Source of the DNA: Aquamicrobium sp.
Lineage (GTDB): Bacteria; Pseudomonadota; Alphaproteobacteria; Rhizobiales; Rhizobiaceae
Direction: 5' to 3'
Assembly (NCBI GenBank): GCA_019739225.1
Contig: JAHHDT010000005.1
Span: 682,001-746,000, forward strand
Length of the DNA stretch: 64,000 nucleotides
In this document: one piece after another, positions 25,128 through 33,831 of the stretch
Position numbering within the stretch: position 1 is the first letter of the stretch
How the letters are laid out: each line of letters starts with the position of its first letter
Notes under the pieces: model-generated
The model's database searches: none
Told to the model about the DNA's origin: nothing
What the model saw: the letters and a program-made list of their open reading frames with translations, nothing else
Made by a program: the position numbers and the translations under genes

Positions 25128-26963
25128 ATGGAAAACAATCGTAACTTCTTCATCACGATCGCGCTTTCCGTGCTGATTCTGGTGCTGTGGCAGGTGTTCT
25201 ACATGAACCCGCGCATCGAGGCGCAGCGTGAGGCGGCGCGCATCGAAGCCGAACAGCAGGGGCAGGCACAGCAATCGACCACGCCACAGGCGGGCCAGCC
25301 TTCCACGGCCGGCAGTACCGATCTGCCGGGTGGCGAGACCCCCACCACGGGCGTGCCGGGTGCCGGCAGCGCGGTGCCGGCCGGCGCGAGCCGTGCCGAC
25401 GCGATCGCGTCTTCGGGCCGCGTGGCCATCGATACGCCCCGCATTTCTGGTTCGCTCAACCTGACCGGCGCACGGATCGACGATCTGATCCTCAAGGACT
25501 ATCGCACCACCGTCGAGCGCAACTCGCCAAACATCGAACTGCTGAACCCGGCGGCGATGGCCGACGGCTATTATGCCGAGGTCGGTTATATCGGCAACGA
25601 GGCGGTGGGCTCCTTGCCCGGTCCCGACACGGTCTGGACGGTCGAAGGCGAGCCGACGCTGACCCCCGACACGCCTGTAACGCTGACCTACACTAACGAC
25701 CGCGGACTGACCTTCGCGCGCACCGTCGCCATCGACAACAACTACCTTTTCACGGTCTCCGATACGGTGACCAATGAAAGCGGCGAGGCGGTCTCGCTTT
25801 CGAACTATGGGCGCGTCTCCCGCATTGGCACCCCGAACATCGAAGGGTTCTTCATTCTGCATGAGGGCCTGATCGGCGTCACCGGCGAGGAAGGCCTGCA
25901 GGAGATCAAGTACAGCAATCTTGCCGAGGAACGTCAGATCGTGCCGGGCAAGTCGCAGGATGGCTGGCTTGGCATCACGGATAAATACTGGGCGGTTGCG
26001 ATGGTGCCCTCCGGGGCCCAGCCCTTCCAGCCGCGCTACGCCTATTTCGATGATGGCCGCGTCCGCTTCCAGGCCGACTATCTGACCGACCCGCTGGTGG
26101 TGCAGCCCGGCCAGTCGCAGACTGTCGAAACGCTGGTCTTTGCCGGCGCGAAGGAAACCGGTCTCATCGACACCTACGAGGCCGACCGCCAGATTCGCCA
26201 GTTCGACCTGTTGATCGACTGGGGCTGGTTCTACTTCATCACCAAGCCGATGTTCTACCTGATCGACTGGCTGTTCCGGGTGCTCGGCAATTTCGGCCTC
26301 GCAATCCTGGCCACCACCGTCATCGTGAAAGCGATCTTCTTCCCGCTCGCCAACAAGTCGTACAAGTCGATGGCGAACATGAAGAAGATGCAGCCGAAAA
26401 TGCTGGAAATCCGCGAAAAATACGCGGACGACCGGATGAAGCAGCAGCAGGCGATGATGGAGCTCTACAAGACGGAGAAGATCAATCCGATCGCAGGCTG
26501 CTGGCCCGTGCTTATCCAGATCCCCGTCTTCTTCGCGCTCTACAAGGTGCTCTACGTCACCATCGAGATGCGGCATGCGCCGTTCTTCGGCTGGATTCGC
26601 GATCTGTCGGCGCCCGATCCGACGTCGGTGTTCAACCTGTTCGGCCTGCTGCCTTACGATGTGCCGTCGTTCCTGATGATCGGCGTATGGCCTCTGATCA
26701 TGGGCGTCACCATGTTCCTGCAGATGCGCATGAACCCGACGCCGCCCGATCCGACACAGGCGATGATCTTCAACTGGATGCCGGTGGTCTTCACCTTCAT
26801 GCTGGCGACGTTCCCGGCAGGCCTGGTGATCTACTGGGCGTGGAACAACACGCTCTCGATCATCCAGCAGGGCGTGATCATGAAACGCCAGGGCGCCAAG
26901 ATCGAGTTGTGGGACAATCTGATGGGCTTGTTCCGAAAGAAACCGAGTCAACCGGCGGAATAG
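25128..26963 (+). CDS. yidC: Membrane protein insertase YidC
   Basis: A 611-residue YidC of the long Gram-negative type: N-terminal membrane anchor (about 8-24), a large periplasmic domain (about 60-360) preceded by a low-complexity Gln/Thr/Pro linker, then five core spans. The second core region includes NPIAGCWPVLIQIPVFFALYK and the final span FPAGLVIYWAWNNTLSI, both conserved. It inserts proteins into the inner membrane alone or with SecYEG. No yidD gene is evident between rnpA and yidC. Confidence 0.98.
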   Translation: MENNRNFFITIALSVLILVLWQVFYMNPRIEAQREAARIEAEQQGQAQQSTTPQAGQPSTAGSTDLPGGETPTTGVPGAGSAVPAGASRADAIASSGRVAIDTPRISGSLNLTGARIDDLILKDYRTTVERNSPNIELLNPAAMADGYYAEVGYIGNEAVGSLPGPDTVWTVEGEPTLTPDTPVTLTYTNDRGLTFARTVAIDNNYLFTVSDTVTNESGEAVSLSNYGRVSRIGTPNIEGFFILHEGLIGVTGEEGLQEIKYSNLAEERQIVPGKSQDGWLGITDKYWAVAMVPSGAQPFQPRYAYFDDGRVRFQADYLTDPLVVQPGQSQTVETLVFAGAKETGLIDTYEADRQIRQFDLLIDWGWFYFITKPMFYLIDWLFRVLGNFGLAILATTVIVKAIFFPLANKSYKSMANMKKMQPKMLEIREKYADDRMKQQQAMMELYKTEKINPIAGCWPVLIQIPVFFALYKVLYVTIEMRHAPFFGWIRDLSAPDPTSVFNLFGLLPYDVPSFLMIGVWPLIMGVTMFLQMRMNPTPPDPTQAMIFNWMPVVFTFMLATFPAGLVIYWAWNNTLSIIQQGVIMKRQGAKIELWDNLMGLFRKKPSQPAE

Positions 26964-26980
26964 CCGGCTGCCCAACTACC

Positions 26981-27012
26981 AACGGCCCGCCTTGCGCGGG
27001 CCGTTTTCGTTT
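26981..27012 (+). terminator. Rho-independent terminator after yidC
   Basis: A 10-base perfect stem, AACGGCCCGC (26981-26990) with GCGGGCCGTT (26996-27005), five-base loop, followed by TTTCGTTT. It starts 17 bases after the yidC stop and closes the rpmH-rnpA-yidC operon. Confidence 0.9.
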
Positions 27013-27021
27013 CGATGCCAG

Positions 27022-27666
27022 TCAGAGCGCGGCCAGTTCCCGGTCCGCCATCCGCTTGAAACCATCGACAATCGTGCGCCCCTCATCAGGCGGCAGTTGC
27101 AACGCGATGCGCATCGTTGCCTCGCCAAGATGCATGATCAGGAAGGCGGAGGTTGAAACCATCTCGGCGTCGGCATCGGGCCTGAGCGTCATGATGGCTT
27201 CGGCGAGCAGCGCCCCGTTGCGACGGCTTTCGGCCAGTTCCAGCGCGGCCAGCGACTTGTCGGTCTGCATCGCCCCCCAGATGTCCCGCATGACCGGTTC
27301 TGCGAGGAAGATCGCGTAATACTCGTCGATCAAATCGGCGAATGAGCTGCGCAGGGCCATCATTTCCCGCGCGCCTGCCAGGCCGTCCTCGATGCACTGG
27401 CGGCTTTCCGCATGAGTGCGCTCCGCCAGCACCCGAACGATCGACGCCTTGTCTGGGAAGAACTGATAGAGCGAGCCGATCGGAACCCCCGCACGTGCAG
27501 CGATGTCGCTCATCTTCATGGCATCGCTGCCGCCTTGCGTAATCAGCTCCTTTGCCGCCTCCAACATGCGCTCGTAGCGCTCGCGGCTGCGCTTCTGTAC
27601 CGGCTCGCGCCGCGGCGCGGGCGCCTTGGTCGCGTCGCTATTCTCCGACAGTCGGCCATCTATCAT
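27022..27666 (-). CDS. TetR family transcriptional regulator
   Basis: A 214-residue TetR-type repressor. The helix-turn-helix is at about 28-75 (KMSDIAARAGVPIGSLYQFFPDK), with a variable ligand-binding C-terminal domain. It is divergent from the NmrA-like gene. A 19-base near-repeat abuts its own start codon and recurs just before the divergent gene, suggesting it represses both. The inducer is unknown. Confidence 0.93.
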   Translation of the reverse strand: MIDGRLSENSDATKAPAPRREPVQKRSRERYERMLEAAKELITQGGSDAMKMSDIAARAGVPIGSLYQFFPDKASIVRVLAERTHAESRQCIEDGLAGAREMMALRSSFADLIDEYYAIFLAEPVMRDIWGAMQTDKSLAALELAESRRNGALLAEAIMTLRPDADAEMVSTSAFLIMHLGEATMRIALQLPPDEGRTIVDGFKRMADRELAAL

Positions 27667-27685
27667 GAGTAGTCCTCATATTTTG
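27667..27685. promoter_or_regulatory. Operator-like repeat at the TetR start
   Basis: GAGTAGTCCTCATATTTTG begins one base from the TetR start codon. Seventeen of its 19 bases recur at 27728-27746. The first 11 bases form an imperfect palindrome (GAG...CTC). It is a plausible TetR-binding site for autoregulation. Confidence 0.6.
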
Positions 27686-27727
27686 CTTGACGCCCATAAT
27701 ACGAGGATGTATCACGTTTGCAAATGC

Positions 27728-27746
27728 GAGCAGTACTCATATTTTG
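27728..27746. promoter_or_regulatory. Operator-like repeat before the NmrA-like gene
   Basis: GAGCAGTACTCATATTTTG, the second copy of the repeat, ends 14 bases before the NmrA-like start and overlaps the region where its promoter or ribosome binding site should be. Its core GAGCAGTACTC is nearly symmetrical. Confidence 0.6.
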
Positions 27747-27759
27747 AAGGAGAGATCAA

Positions 27760-28599
27760 ATGAGTGGCATCAATGCAGGCAGTGGTCCGGTTCTGTTGAT
27801 CGGGGGAAGGGGCAAGACGGGCAGTCGCGTGGCCGACGCTCTGGAGGCCAAGGGGATAGCGGTCCGACTGGGCTCCCGATCCGCCACGCCGTCTTTCGAT
27901 TGGCACGACGCAAGCACCTGGCCTGCGGCAATAGAAGGCGCAAGCGCGGCCTACATTACCTATTATCCAGACGTTACGGTTCCCGGCGCCGTTGAGGCAA
28001 TCGAAGCTTTCGTCCGGCTTGCGCTTGATAGCGGCCTGCGTCGTCTCGTCTTGCTGTCGGGTCGTGGTGAAGAGGAGGCGATCCGTGCCGAACAGGTGCT
28101 CATAGGCTCCGGAGCGGACTGGACGGTGGTTCGTGCATCGTGGTTCATGCAGAACTTCAGCGAGAGCTTCCTCGCGGAGGGCGTCGTTTCTGGGGAAGTT
28201 GTCTTCGCCGCCGATGCTGTGCGCGAGCCCTTTGTCGATGTCGAGGATATCGCCGACGTGGTCGTGGAAGCGCTCATCGGTGACGGCCACGTGGGGCAGA
28301 TCTATGAAGTGACCGGCCCGCGCCTCATAACATTTGCGGAGGCTGTTGGGGAAATCGCGGAAGTGACGGGGCGGCAGATCCGCTACGTCCCACTCAGTGT
28401 CGATAACTATGCGGAGGGCCTTAGGCAGGCAGGCGTCCCGGACGAATATGTCGATCTGCTGGTGATGCTCACCCGCGAGGTTCTAGACGGCCGGAACGAG
28501 AGCCTGTCCGACGGTGTACGCCGCTCGCTCGGCCGCGAACCGCGCGACTTCCGGGACTACGCGCGTGCCGCTGCGGCATCGGGCGTCTGGAAAGGATGA
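27760..28599 (+). CDS. NmrA-like NAD(P)-binding protein
   Basis: A 279-residue atypical SDR of the NmrA/NAD(P)H-binding type. The dinucleotide motif is altered to GGRGKTGSRVADAL (about 12-25). It lacks a YxxxK catalytic pair in the usual place, consistent with a regulator or a quinone/NADPH sensor rather than a classical dehydrogenase. The start follows AAGGAGAG. It overlaps the DUF1772 gene by 4 bases and is probably under the divergent TetR protein. Confidence 0.88.
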   Translation: MSGINAGSGPVLLIGGRGKTGSRVADALEAKGIAVRLGSRSATPSFDWHDASTWPAAIEGASAAYITYYPDVTVPGAVEAIEAFVRLALDSGLRRLVLLSGRGEEEAIRAEQVLIGSGADWTVVRASWFMQNFSESFLAEGVVSGEVVFAADAVREPFVDVEDIADVVVEALIGDGHVGQIYEVTGPRLITFAEAVGEIAEVTGRQIRYVPLSVDNYAEGLRQAGVPDEYVDLLVMLTREVLDGRNESLSDGVRRSLGREPRDFRDYARAAAASGVWKG

Positions 28600-29090
28600 A
28601 GGCCATGAGTCCGATCGTGTATTCGACCACGGTTGCCGCGGCGCTTGGGGCCGGCCTGATGGGGGGCTTCTTCTTCGCATTCTCCAATCTCGTCATGCCT
28701 TCGCTGCGGCGGCTAACGCCGCAGGCCGGCATCGAGGCTATGCAGGTCATCAATGAGGTCGTGCTGAACCCGATCTTCTTTCTCGGCTTCTTCGGCACGG
28801 CGCTTCTGGCTTTGGTTCTGGTAGCTGTCGCGGCCATGAACTTTGCCGGGCTTGGCATGCCCTGGCTGCTTGCCGCAGGCATAGCTTATCTGGCCGGGGT
28901 GATCCTGGTCACCGCGTTCTTCAACGTGCCGATGAACAACGCCCTGGCTGCGGTCGATCCGTCGAGCGCAGCCGGAGCAGCCTTGTGGGCGGACTATCTC
29001 GATCGCTGGACGATGTGGAACCATGTCCGCACGGTGGGCGGATTGGTTTCCAGCGGCGCCTTCATCCTCGCCGTAAGGGCCGCCACATGA
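28596..29090 (+). CDS. DUF1772 membrane protein (anthrone oxygenase-like)
   Basis: A 164-residue protein with four likely membrane spans (about 8-30, 52-78, 84-106, 140-160). The motif NEVVLNPIFFLGFFG and the WADYLDRWTMWNHVRT segment are typical of the DUF1772 family, which includes anthrone oxygenase-like proteins. It is translationally coupled to the NmrA-like gene by ATGA overlap, a pairing also expected where the TetR protein responds to an aromatic or quinone compound (inference). An alternative start at 28605 is possible. Confidence 0.85.
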   Translation: MKAMSPIVYSTTVAAALGAGLMGGFFFAFSNLVMPSLRRLTPQAGIEAMQVINEVVLNPIFFLGFFGTALLALVLVAVAAMNFAGLGMPWLLAAGIAYLAGVILVTAFFNVPMNNALAAVDPSSAAGAALWADYLDRWTMWNHVRTVGGLVSSGAFILAVRAAT

Positions 29091-29193
29091 TGAAACGCAA
29101 GGCGCGGTAGCCCTCTTTGTCGCCGTGCCTTGCCCTCGGACTGGTCGCGATGGATTATTGCTCTGCGATCTGCAGCAGGATTGGAGAGCGTCC

Positions 29194-29838
29194 ATGGAAG
29201 GAAGTGGCCCAAGACCCGAGATCAAGCATCCCATCCCGATGCACCCGCGCGTCGGCTTTCTCAAGCCACTCATCAGTCGGCCCAATATCGAGATCGGCGA
29301 CTTCACCTACTACGACGATCCCGACGGACCTGATGCCTTTGCCGAGAAGTGCGTGCTGCATCACTATGAGTTCATTGGCGACAGGCTGGTGATCGGCAGG
29401 TTCACGGCGATTGCCGAAGGCGCGCGCTTCATCATGAACGGCGCAAACCACGCCATGTCCGGCTTCTCCACCTATCCCTTCAATATTTTCGGTGCGGGAT
29501 GGGAGGAAGGCTTCGATGAGACGACCTGGGAGCGCGAGCTGCGCGGCGACACTGTGATCGGCAACGATGTGTGGATCGGCATGGAGGCGGTGGTGATGCC
29601 GGGTGTGACGATCGGCGACGGCGCCATCGTTGCGGCGCGTTCGGTAGTCACGCACGATGTGCCGCCCTACGCCATTGCCGCCGGCAATGCGGCGCGCGTC
29701 GTCAAGATGCGCTTCGACAAGCAGACGGTCCGCCGCCTTCTCTCTGTGGCGTGGTGGGATTGGCCGGTTGACAAGATCACCCGCAACCTTGATGCCATCC
29801 GCGGCGCCGACATCGATCGGCTCGAACGGTCGGCATGA
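29194..29838 (+). CDS. CatB-related O-acetyltransferase (hexapeptide repeat)
   Basis: A 214-residue xenobiotic acetyltransferase of the left-handed beta-helix type. The repeats [21 protein letters not shown] and [20 protein letters not shown] are visible, as is the [12 protein letters not shown] loop that carries the catalytic histidine in chloramphenicol and streptogramin acetyltransferases. The start ATG 29194 follows GGAGAG at proper spacing. Similar chromosomal proteins often have no known drug substrate, so resistance should not be assumed. It precedes engB by 10 bases. Confidence 0.92.
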   Translation: MEGSGPRPEIKHPIPMHPRVGFLKPLISRPNIEIGDFTYYDDPDGPDAFAEKCVLHHYEFIGDRLVIGRFTAIAEGARFIMNGANHAMSGFSTYPFNIFGAGWEEGFDETTWERELRGDTVIGNDVWIGMEAVVMPGVTIGDGAIVAARSVVTHDVPPYAIAAGNAARVVKMRFDKQTVRRLLSVAWWDWPVDKITRNLDAIRGADIDRLERSA

Positions 29839-29848
29839 GGCAAATGCG

Positions 29849-30505
29849 ATGAACAATGATGCTGAGGACGCGGCACGCGACCTGTTCTCGCGCCCGTGGG
29901 TTTTCATCCGCGGCGTCCCCTCGATGAAGTTTCTGCCGCCGGAAGGTCCGGCAGAGATCGCGTTTGCCGGCCGGTCGAATGTCGGCAAGTCCTCGCTCAT
30001 CAATGCGCTGGTCGGCAAGAAGGGTCTCGCGCGCACCTCAAACACACCCGGCCGCACGCAGGAGCTCAACTATTTCGTGCCCGATGGATTCTCCGGCGCG
30101 AAAGACGACCTGCCGCCTATGGCGCTCGTCGACATGCCTGGCTACGGCTATGCCAAGGCTCCCAAGGCACAGGTGGACGCCTGGACGAAGCTCGTCTTCG
30201 ACTATCTCAAGGGGCGCGTGACCCTGAAGCGCGTCTATCTGCTGATTGACGCGCGCCACGGCGTCAAGAAGAACGACGAGGAGGTCATGGACTTGCTCGA
30301 CAAGGCAGCCGTTTCCTACCAGATCGTCTTGACCAAGGCGGACAAGATCAAGGCGGCCGGCGTGCCGCGCGTCATTGAGGAGACGGCCGCGAAGGTGCGC
30401 AAGCGGCCCGCAGCCTATCCGGCGATCATTGCAACATCGTCGGAAAAGGGCGAGGGGATGGATGAGCTGCGCGCGGCCGTCGCGCTTGCGGTGGCCGGAG
30501 GCTGA
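29849..30505 (+). CDS. engB: Ribosome biogenesis GTP-binding protein EngB
   Basis: A 218-residue small GTPase (YsxC/YihA). The P-loop GRSNVGKSS has K47; switch elements [16 protein letters not shown] and the specificity motif TKADK are all present. It assists large-subunit ribosome assembly. In many alphaproteobacteria it follows yidC directly; here four accessory genes have come between. Confidence 0.97.
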   Translation: MNNDAEDAARDLFSRPWVFIRGVPSMKFLPPEGPAEIAFAGRSNVGKSSLINALVGKKGLARTSNTPGRTQELNYFVPDGFSGAKDDLPPMALVDMPGYGYAKAPKAQVDAWTKLVFDYLKGRVTLKRVYLLIDARHGVKKNDEEVMDLLDKAAVSYQIVLTKADKIKAAGVPRVIEETAAKVRKRPAAYPAIIATSSEKGEGMDELRAAVALAVAGG

Positions 30506-30581
30506 GCGTCCTTCCGCCGCACATTGCCCGGACCGGGCGTGCGCCTATATCCGATTGGTGTTCAATCGAAAGGATATCGCC

Positions 30582-30857
30582 ATGCGCGTCACTCCCCTCC
30601 TCGTTGCCCTCACAGCCTCGCCACTCGTCGCCGTTACCGCAATGGCTGACACTCATTGCGGTAACGTGCCGCAAGCAGACTGGATGAGCGTCGCCGAGGT
30701 TGCGACAGCGGTTACCGAGGCCGGATATGAGGTGCGCGAGGTGGAGCGGGACGATGGCTGCTTCGAAATCAAGGCCGTCGACGCGCAGGGCCAGCGGTTC
30801 GATCTAGACGTCAATCCGGGCACCGGCGAAATCGTCAGAAGCGACCGCGACGACTGA
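30582..30857 (+). CDS. Small periplasmic PepSY-domain protein
   Basis: A 91-residue protein with a signal peptide (cleavage probably near TAMA-DTHC, residues 19-23) and one PepSY-like domain: WMSVAEVATAVTEAGYEVREVE then FEIKAVDAQGQRFDLDVNPGTGEIV. PepSY proteins are thought to inhibit peptidases or bind ligands in the cell envelope. The start ATG follows AAAGGATA. It stands alone between engB and the BMP gene. Confidence 0.85.
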   Translation: MRVTPLLVALTASPLVAVTAMADTHCGNVPQADWMSVAEVATAVTEAGYEVREVERDDGCFEIKAVDAQGQRFDLDVNPGTGEIVRSDRDD

Positions 30858-31034
30858 TCGGCGGTATCGCAGAACCTTGCCTGTACGGCGGCGGGAAACC
30901 GGCGCCGTTTTTTCTGTGTCTTGAGGCGATCCAGCAGCGTCCGGCGTTGTCGGCCCTGGCAATATCGCATAGCCTCGACCGAATAATAAAAGACGGGATT
31001 CCAACAGAGTTTCGCGCCAGCCAGAGGTGGTTCA

Positions 31035-32072
31035 ATGTCACGATTTCCCAGCAAGTACAGAACTTTGCCCGTATCGCGCCGTTCCCTGCTCAAAACCGCA
31101 GGCGCGGGTGCCGCGCTCGGTCTCGCCGGCACCTTGCCGTCGCGGCTCTTCGCACAGGAGCCGCTCAAGGTCGCGGCCGTCTACACCGTGCCGACCGAGC
31201 AGCAGTGGGTGAGCCGTATTCACCTCGCGGCCAATGCCGCAAAGGAGCGCGGCGACATCGAATATGTCTATTCGGAAAACACCGCCAACAACGACTATGA
31301 GCGCGTCATGCGCGAATATTGCGAGGCTGGCCACAAGCTGATCCTCGGCGAGGTGTTCGGTGTCGAGGATGCGGCGCGCGACGTTGCCCGCGACTATCCG
31401 GACGTCGCCTTCCTGATGGGCTCCAGCTTCAAGGAAGACCCATCGGTGCCGAACTTCGCGCCGTTCGACAATTACATCCAGGATGCGTCCTACCTGACCG
31501 GACTGATCGCGGGCGCCATGTCGCAGACCAAGAATTTCGGCATGGTTGGCGGCTACCCGATACCGGAGGTCAACCGGCTGATGCATGCCTTCATGGCCGG
31601 TGTGCGCGAGGTGGCGGCGGACGCGAAGTTCCAGGTCGCCTTCATTGGTTCGTGGTTCGACCCGCCGAAAGCTAAGGAAACCGCCTTCGCCCAGATCGAT
31701 GCCGGCGCGGATGTCATGTACGCCGAGCGCTTCGGCGTATCGGACGCCGCACAGGAGCGCGGCATCCTTGCCATCGGCAATGTTATCGACACCCAGGCAG
31801 ACTATCCGGAGACGGTGGTGGCCTCCGCGATCTGGCATTTCGAGCCGACGCTCGACAAGGCGATCGAGCAGGTGAAGGCAGGCAGCTTCACCGCGGCCGA
31901 TTACGGGGTCTATTCCTTCATGAAGGAGGGGGGCTGCTCGCTCGCACCGCTCGGCACGTTCGAAGGCAAGGTGCCGGAAGAGACGATGGCCCTGGTGGCC
32001 GAAAAGGAAGCCGCCATCAAGGACGGCAGCTTCACGGTCGAGATCAACGACGAGGAGCCGAAGTCGAGCTAG
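31035..32072 (+). CDS. BMP family ABC transporter substrate-binding protein
   Basis: A 345-residue periplasmic binding protein of the basic membrane protein (Med/PnrA) family. A twin-arginine-type signal SRRSLLKTAGAGAALGLAG precedes cleavage near LFAQEPL. The mature part has the BMP features VYTVPTEQQWVSRIH and FGMVGGYPIPEVNRL. Family members bind nucleosides or related bases. It heads the ABC operon at 32302-36032, though a perfect 46-base palindromic repeat lies between this gene and the ATPase gene. Confidence 0.95.
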   Translation: MSRFPSKYRTLPVSRRSLLKTAGAGAALGLAGTLPSRLFAQEPLKVAAVYTVPTEQQWVSRIHLAANAAKERGDIEYVYSENTANNDYERVMREYCEAGHKLILGEVFGVEDAARDVARDYPDVAFLMGSSFKEDPSVPNFAPFDNYIQDASYLTGLIAGAMSQTKNFGMVGGYPIPEVNRLMHAFMAGVREVAADAKFQVAFIGSWFDPPKAKETAFAQIDAGADVMYAERFGVSDAAQERGILAIGNVIDTQADYPETVVASAIWHFEPTLDKAIEQVKAGSFTAADYGVYSFMKEGGCSLAPLGTFEGKVPEETMALVAEKEAAIKDGSFTVEINDEEPKSS

Positions 32073-32154
32073 GTACCCGTTCTTCTCCTCGCTTGCAGAG
32101 AACCTACCCGTGGCGCACACGATGATACTGCTTGGCGATGCTGACCGGTGTCAT

Positions 32155-32261
32155 GGTGCGTCCTTCGAGGCTCGCTGCGCTCACACCTCAGGATGAGGGA
32201 GGCTAATGCGCGACATCCCTCATCCTGAGGTGTGAGCGCAGCGAGCCTCGAAGGACGCACC
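32155..32261. repeat. Palindromic repeat family A, copy 1
   Basis: Two perfect 46-base inverted arms (32155-32200 and 32216-32261) around a 15-base loop. Arms begin GGTGCGTCCTTCGAGGCTCG. It is the only copy in the window lying inside an operon, between the binding-protein and ATPase genes of the BMP transporter. Transcribed, it would form a very stable hairpin that could shield the 3' end of the binding-protein mRNA. Confidence 0.95.
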
Positions 32262-32301
32262 TCGTCGATAACCGGCAGTTGGACTCTCTTAGTATGGCGT
32301 C

Positions 32302-33831
32302 ATGACCGCATCCGCCCTCCTCATTTCCGGCATCACCAAGCGCTTCGGGTCGCTCGTCGCCAACGACGCGATCTCGCTCGAGCTCGGGCAGGGCGAGGTG
32401 GTGGCCCTGCTGGGCGAGAACGGCGCGGGCAAGACGACGCTGATGAACATCCTCTTCGGCCATTATGTCGCCGATGAGGGCACCGTCGAGGCGTTCGGCC
32501 AGGCGCTGCCGCCCGGTGACCCGCGTGCGGCACTGGCTGCCGGCATCGGCATGGTGCACCAGCACTTCACGCTGGCCGACAATATGAGCGTGCTCGAAAA
32601 CATTGTGCTGGGCACGCAGAGCCCGTGGTCATTGCGGCTGGATCGTGCGCAGGCCCGGTCGCGCATCCGCGAGCTCTCGCGTGATTTCGGCCTCGCGGTG
32701 GAACCCGACCGGCAGGTCGCAGCCCTGTCCGTCGGTGAACGCCAGCGCGTCGAGATACTCAAGGCGCTCTATCGCGATGCCAGAATCCTCATCCTCGACG
32801 AACCGACCGCGGTGCTCACCCCGGGCGAGACCGACGCCCTTTTCGCCACGCTGAAGATGCTGGTCGCCAAGGGGCTTTCGATCATCTTCATCTCACACAA
32901 GCTGCACGAAGTCATGGCCGTCAGCGACCGCGTGCTGGTTCTGCGCGCCGGCCGCATCGCCGGGGAGCGAACCACGCGCGACACGACTCGGCAGGAATTG
33001 GCCGCGCTGATGGTCGGAGAGGAGGTCCAGGCGCCGGCCGTTGCGCCGGTATCCCGGGGCCGGGCGTTGCTGACGCTCGACAATGTCTCCACGGCGCCGC
33101 TGGGCGGCGGCAGCCGGCTGGATGGTGTCTCGCTCGCGCTGCATGAGGGCGTCATCACCGGGCTCGCCGGTGTGTCCGGCAACGGACAGGCTGCGCTTGC
33201 CGCACTTCTCGCCGGCACAGCCGTTCCGGCAGATGGCGTCATGATGATCGATGCAGAAGCGATCGCAAACTGGTCACCGCGTACAGCCCTTGCAAAAGGC
33301 GTCGCGCGCATCCCCGAGGACCGTCACGCCGTCGGAACAATCGCCGATATGAGTGTGACCGAAAACGTGATTTCCGAGCGCTACCGCTCCGAGCGTTTCA
33401 GCAGTCGCGGCATTGTCGATTGGAAGGCCGCGCGCGGGTTTGCCGAAACGCTCATCCGCGACTACGACGTGAAATGCCCATCGCCCGACACGCGCATTCG
33501 CTTGCTCTCCGGCGGAAATATCCAGAAGCTTATCCTGGGCCGTGCGCTCGACCCCGAGCCGAAGATCATCCTTGCCAACCAGCCGACGCGGGGCCTCGAC
33601 GTCGGCGCTGTCGCCTACGTGCATGGCCGGCTGCTGGAGGCCCGGGCGAGGGGCGCCGCGATCCTGCTGATCTCGGAGGACCTCGATGAGATCATGGCTC
33701 TGTCCGACGAGGTGAGGGTGATGTTTCGCGGCCGCATTTCAGCCCCCTCGCAACGCGGCGAGCGCTCGATCCGCGAGCTCGGCGAGCTGATGGCTGGCCA
33801 TGGAGCGGAGGCGGCGCATCATGCGGCTTGA
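32302..33831 (+). CDS. ABC transporter ATP-binding protein (nucleoside/sugar type, two ATPase domains)
   Basis: A 509-residue tandem ATPase. The first domain has Walker A GENGAGKTT, signature LSVGERQ and Walker B LILDEPTA; the second has a degenerate P-loop GVSGNGQAA but a proper LLSGGNIQK signature, the usual pattern for this carbohydrate/nucleoside subclass (RbsA- and NupA-like). It powers the two permeases encoded downstream. It overlaps the next gene by 11 bases. Confidence 0.96.
   Translation: MTASALLISGITKRFGSLVANDAISLELGQGEVVALLGENGAGKTTLMNILFGHYVADEGTVEAFGQALPPGDPRAALAAGIGMVHQHFTLADNMSVLENIVLGTQSPWSLRLDRAQARSRIRELSRDFGLAVEPDRQVAALSVGERQRVEILKALYRDARILILDEPTAVLTPGETDALFATLKMLVAKGLSIIFISHKLHEVMAVSDRVLVLRAGRIAGERTTRDTTRQELAALMVGEEVQAPAVAPVSRGRALLTLDNVSTAPLGGGSRLDGVSLALHEGVITGLAGVSGNGQAALAALLAGTAVPADGVMMIDAEAIANWSPRTALAKGVARIPEDRHAVGTIADMSVTENVISERYRSERFSSRGIVDWKAARGFAETLIRDYDVKCPSPDTRIRLLSGGNIQKLILGRALDPEPKIILANQPTRGLDVGAVAYVHGRLLEARARGAAILLISEDLDEIMALSDEVRVMFRGRISAPSQRGERSIRELGELMAGHGAEAAHHAA

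Noticed and set aside
24795-26975. A 726-codon open frame opposite rnpA and yidC
   Set aside because: Same reason: no family match, and the opposite strand carries two well-conserved core genes.
29194-29838. Acquired antibiotic resistance gene
   Set aside because: The protein is a hexapeptide acetyltransferase of the CatB type, but chromosomal members of this family often have no drug activity, and there are no mobile-element genes around it.
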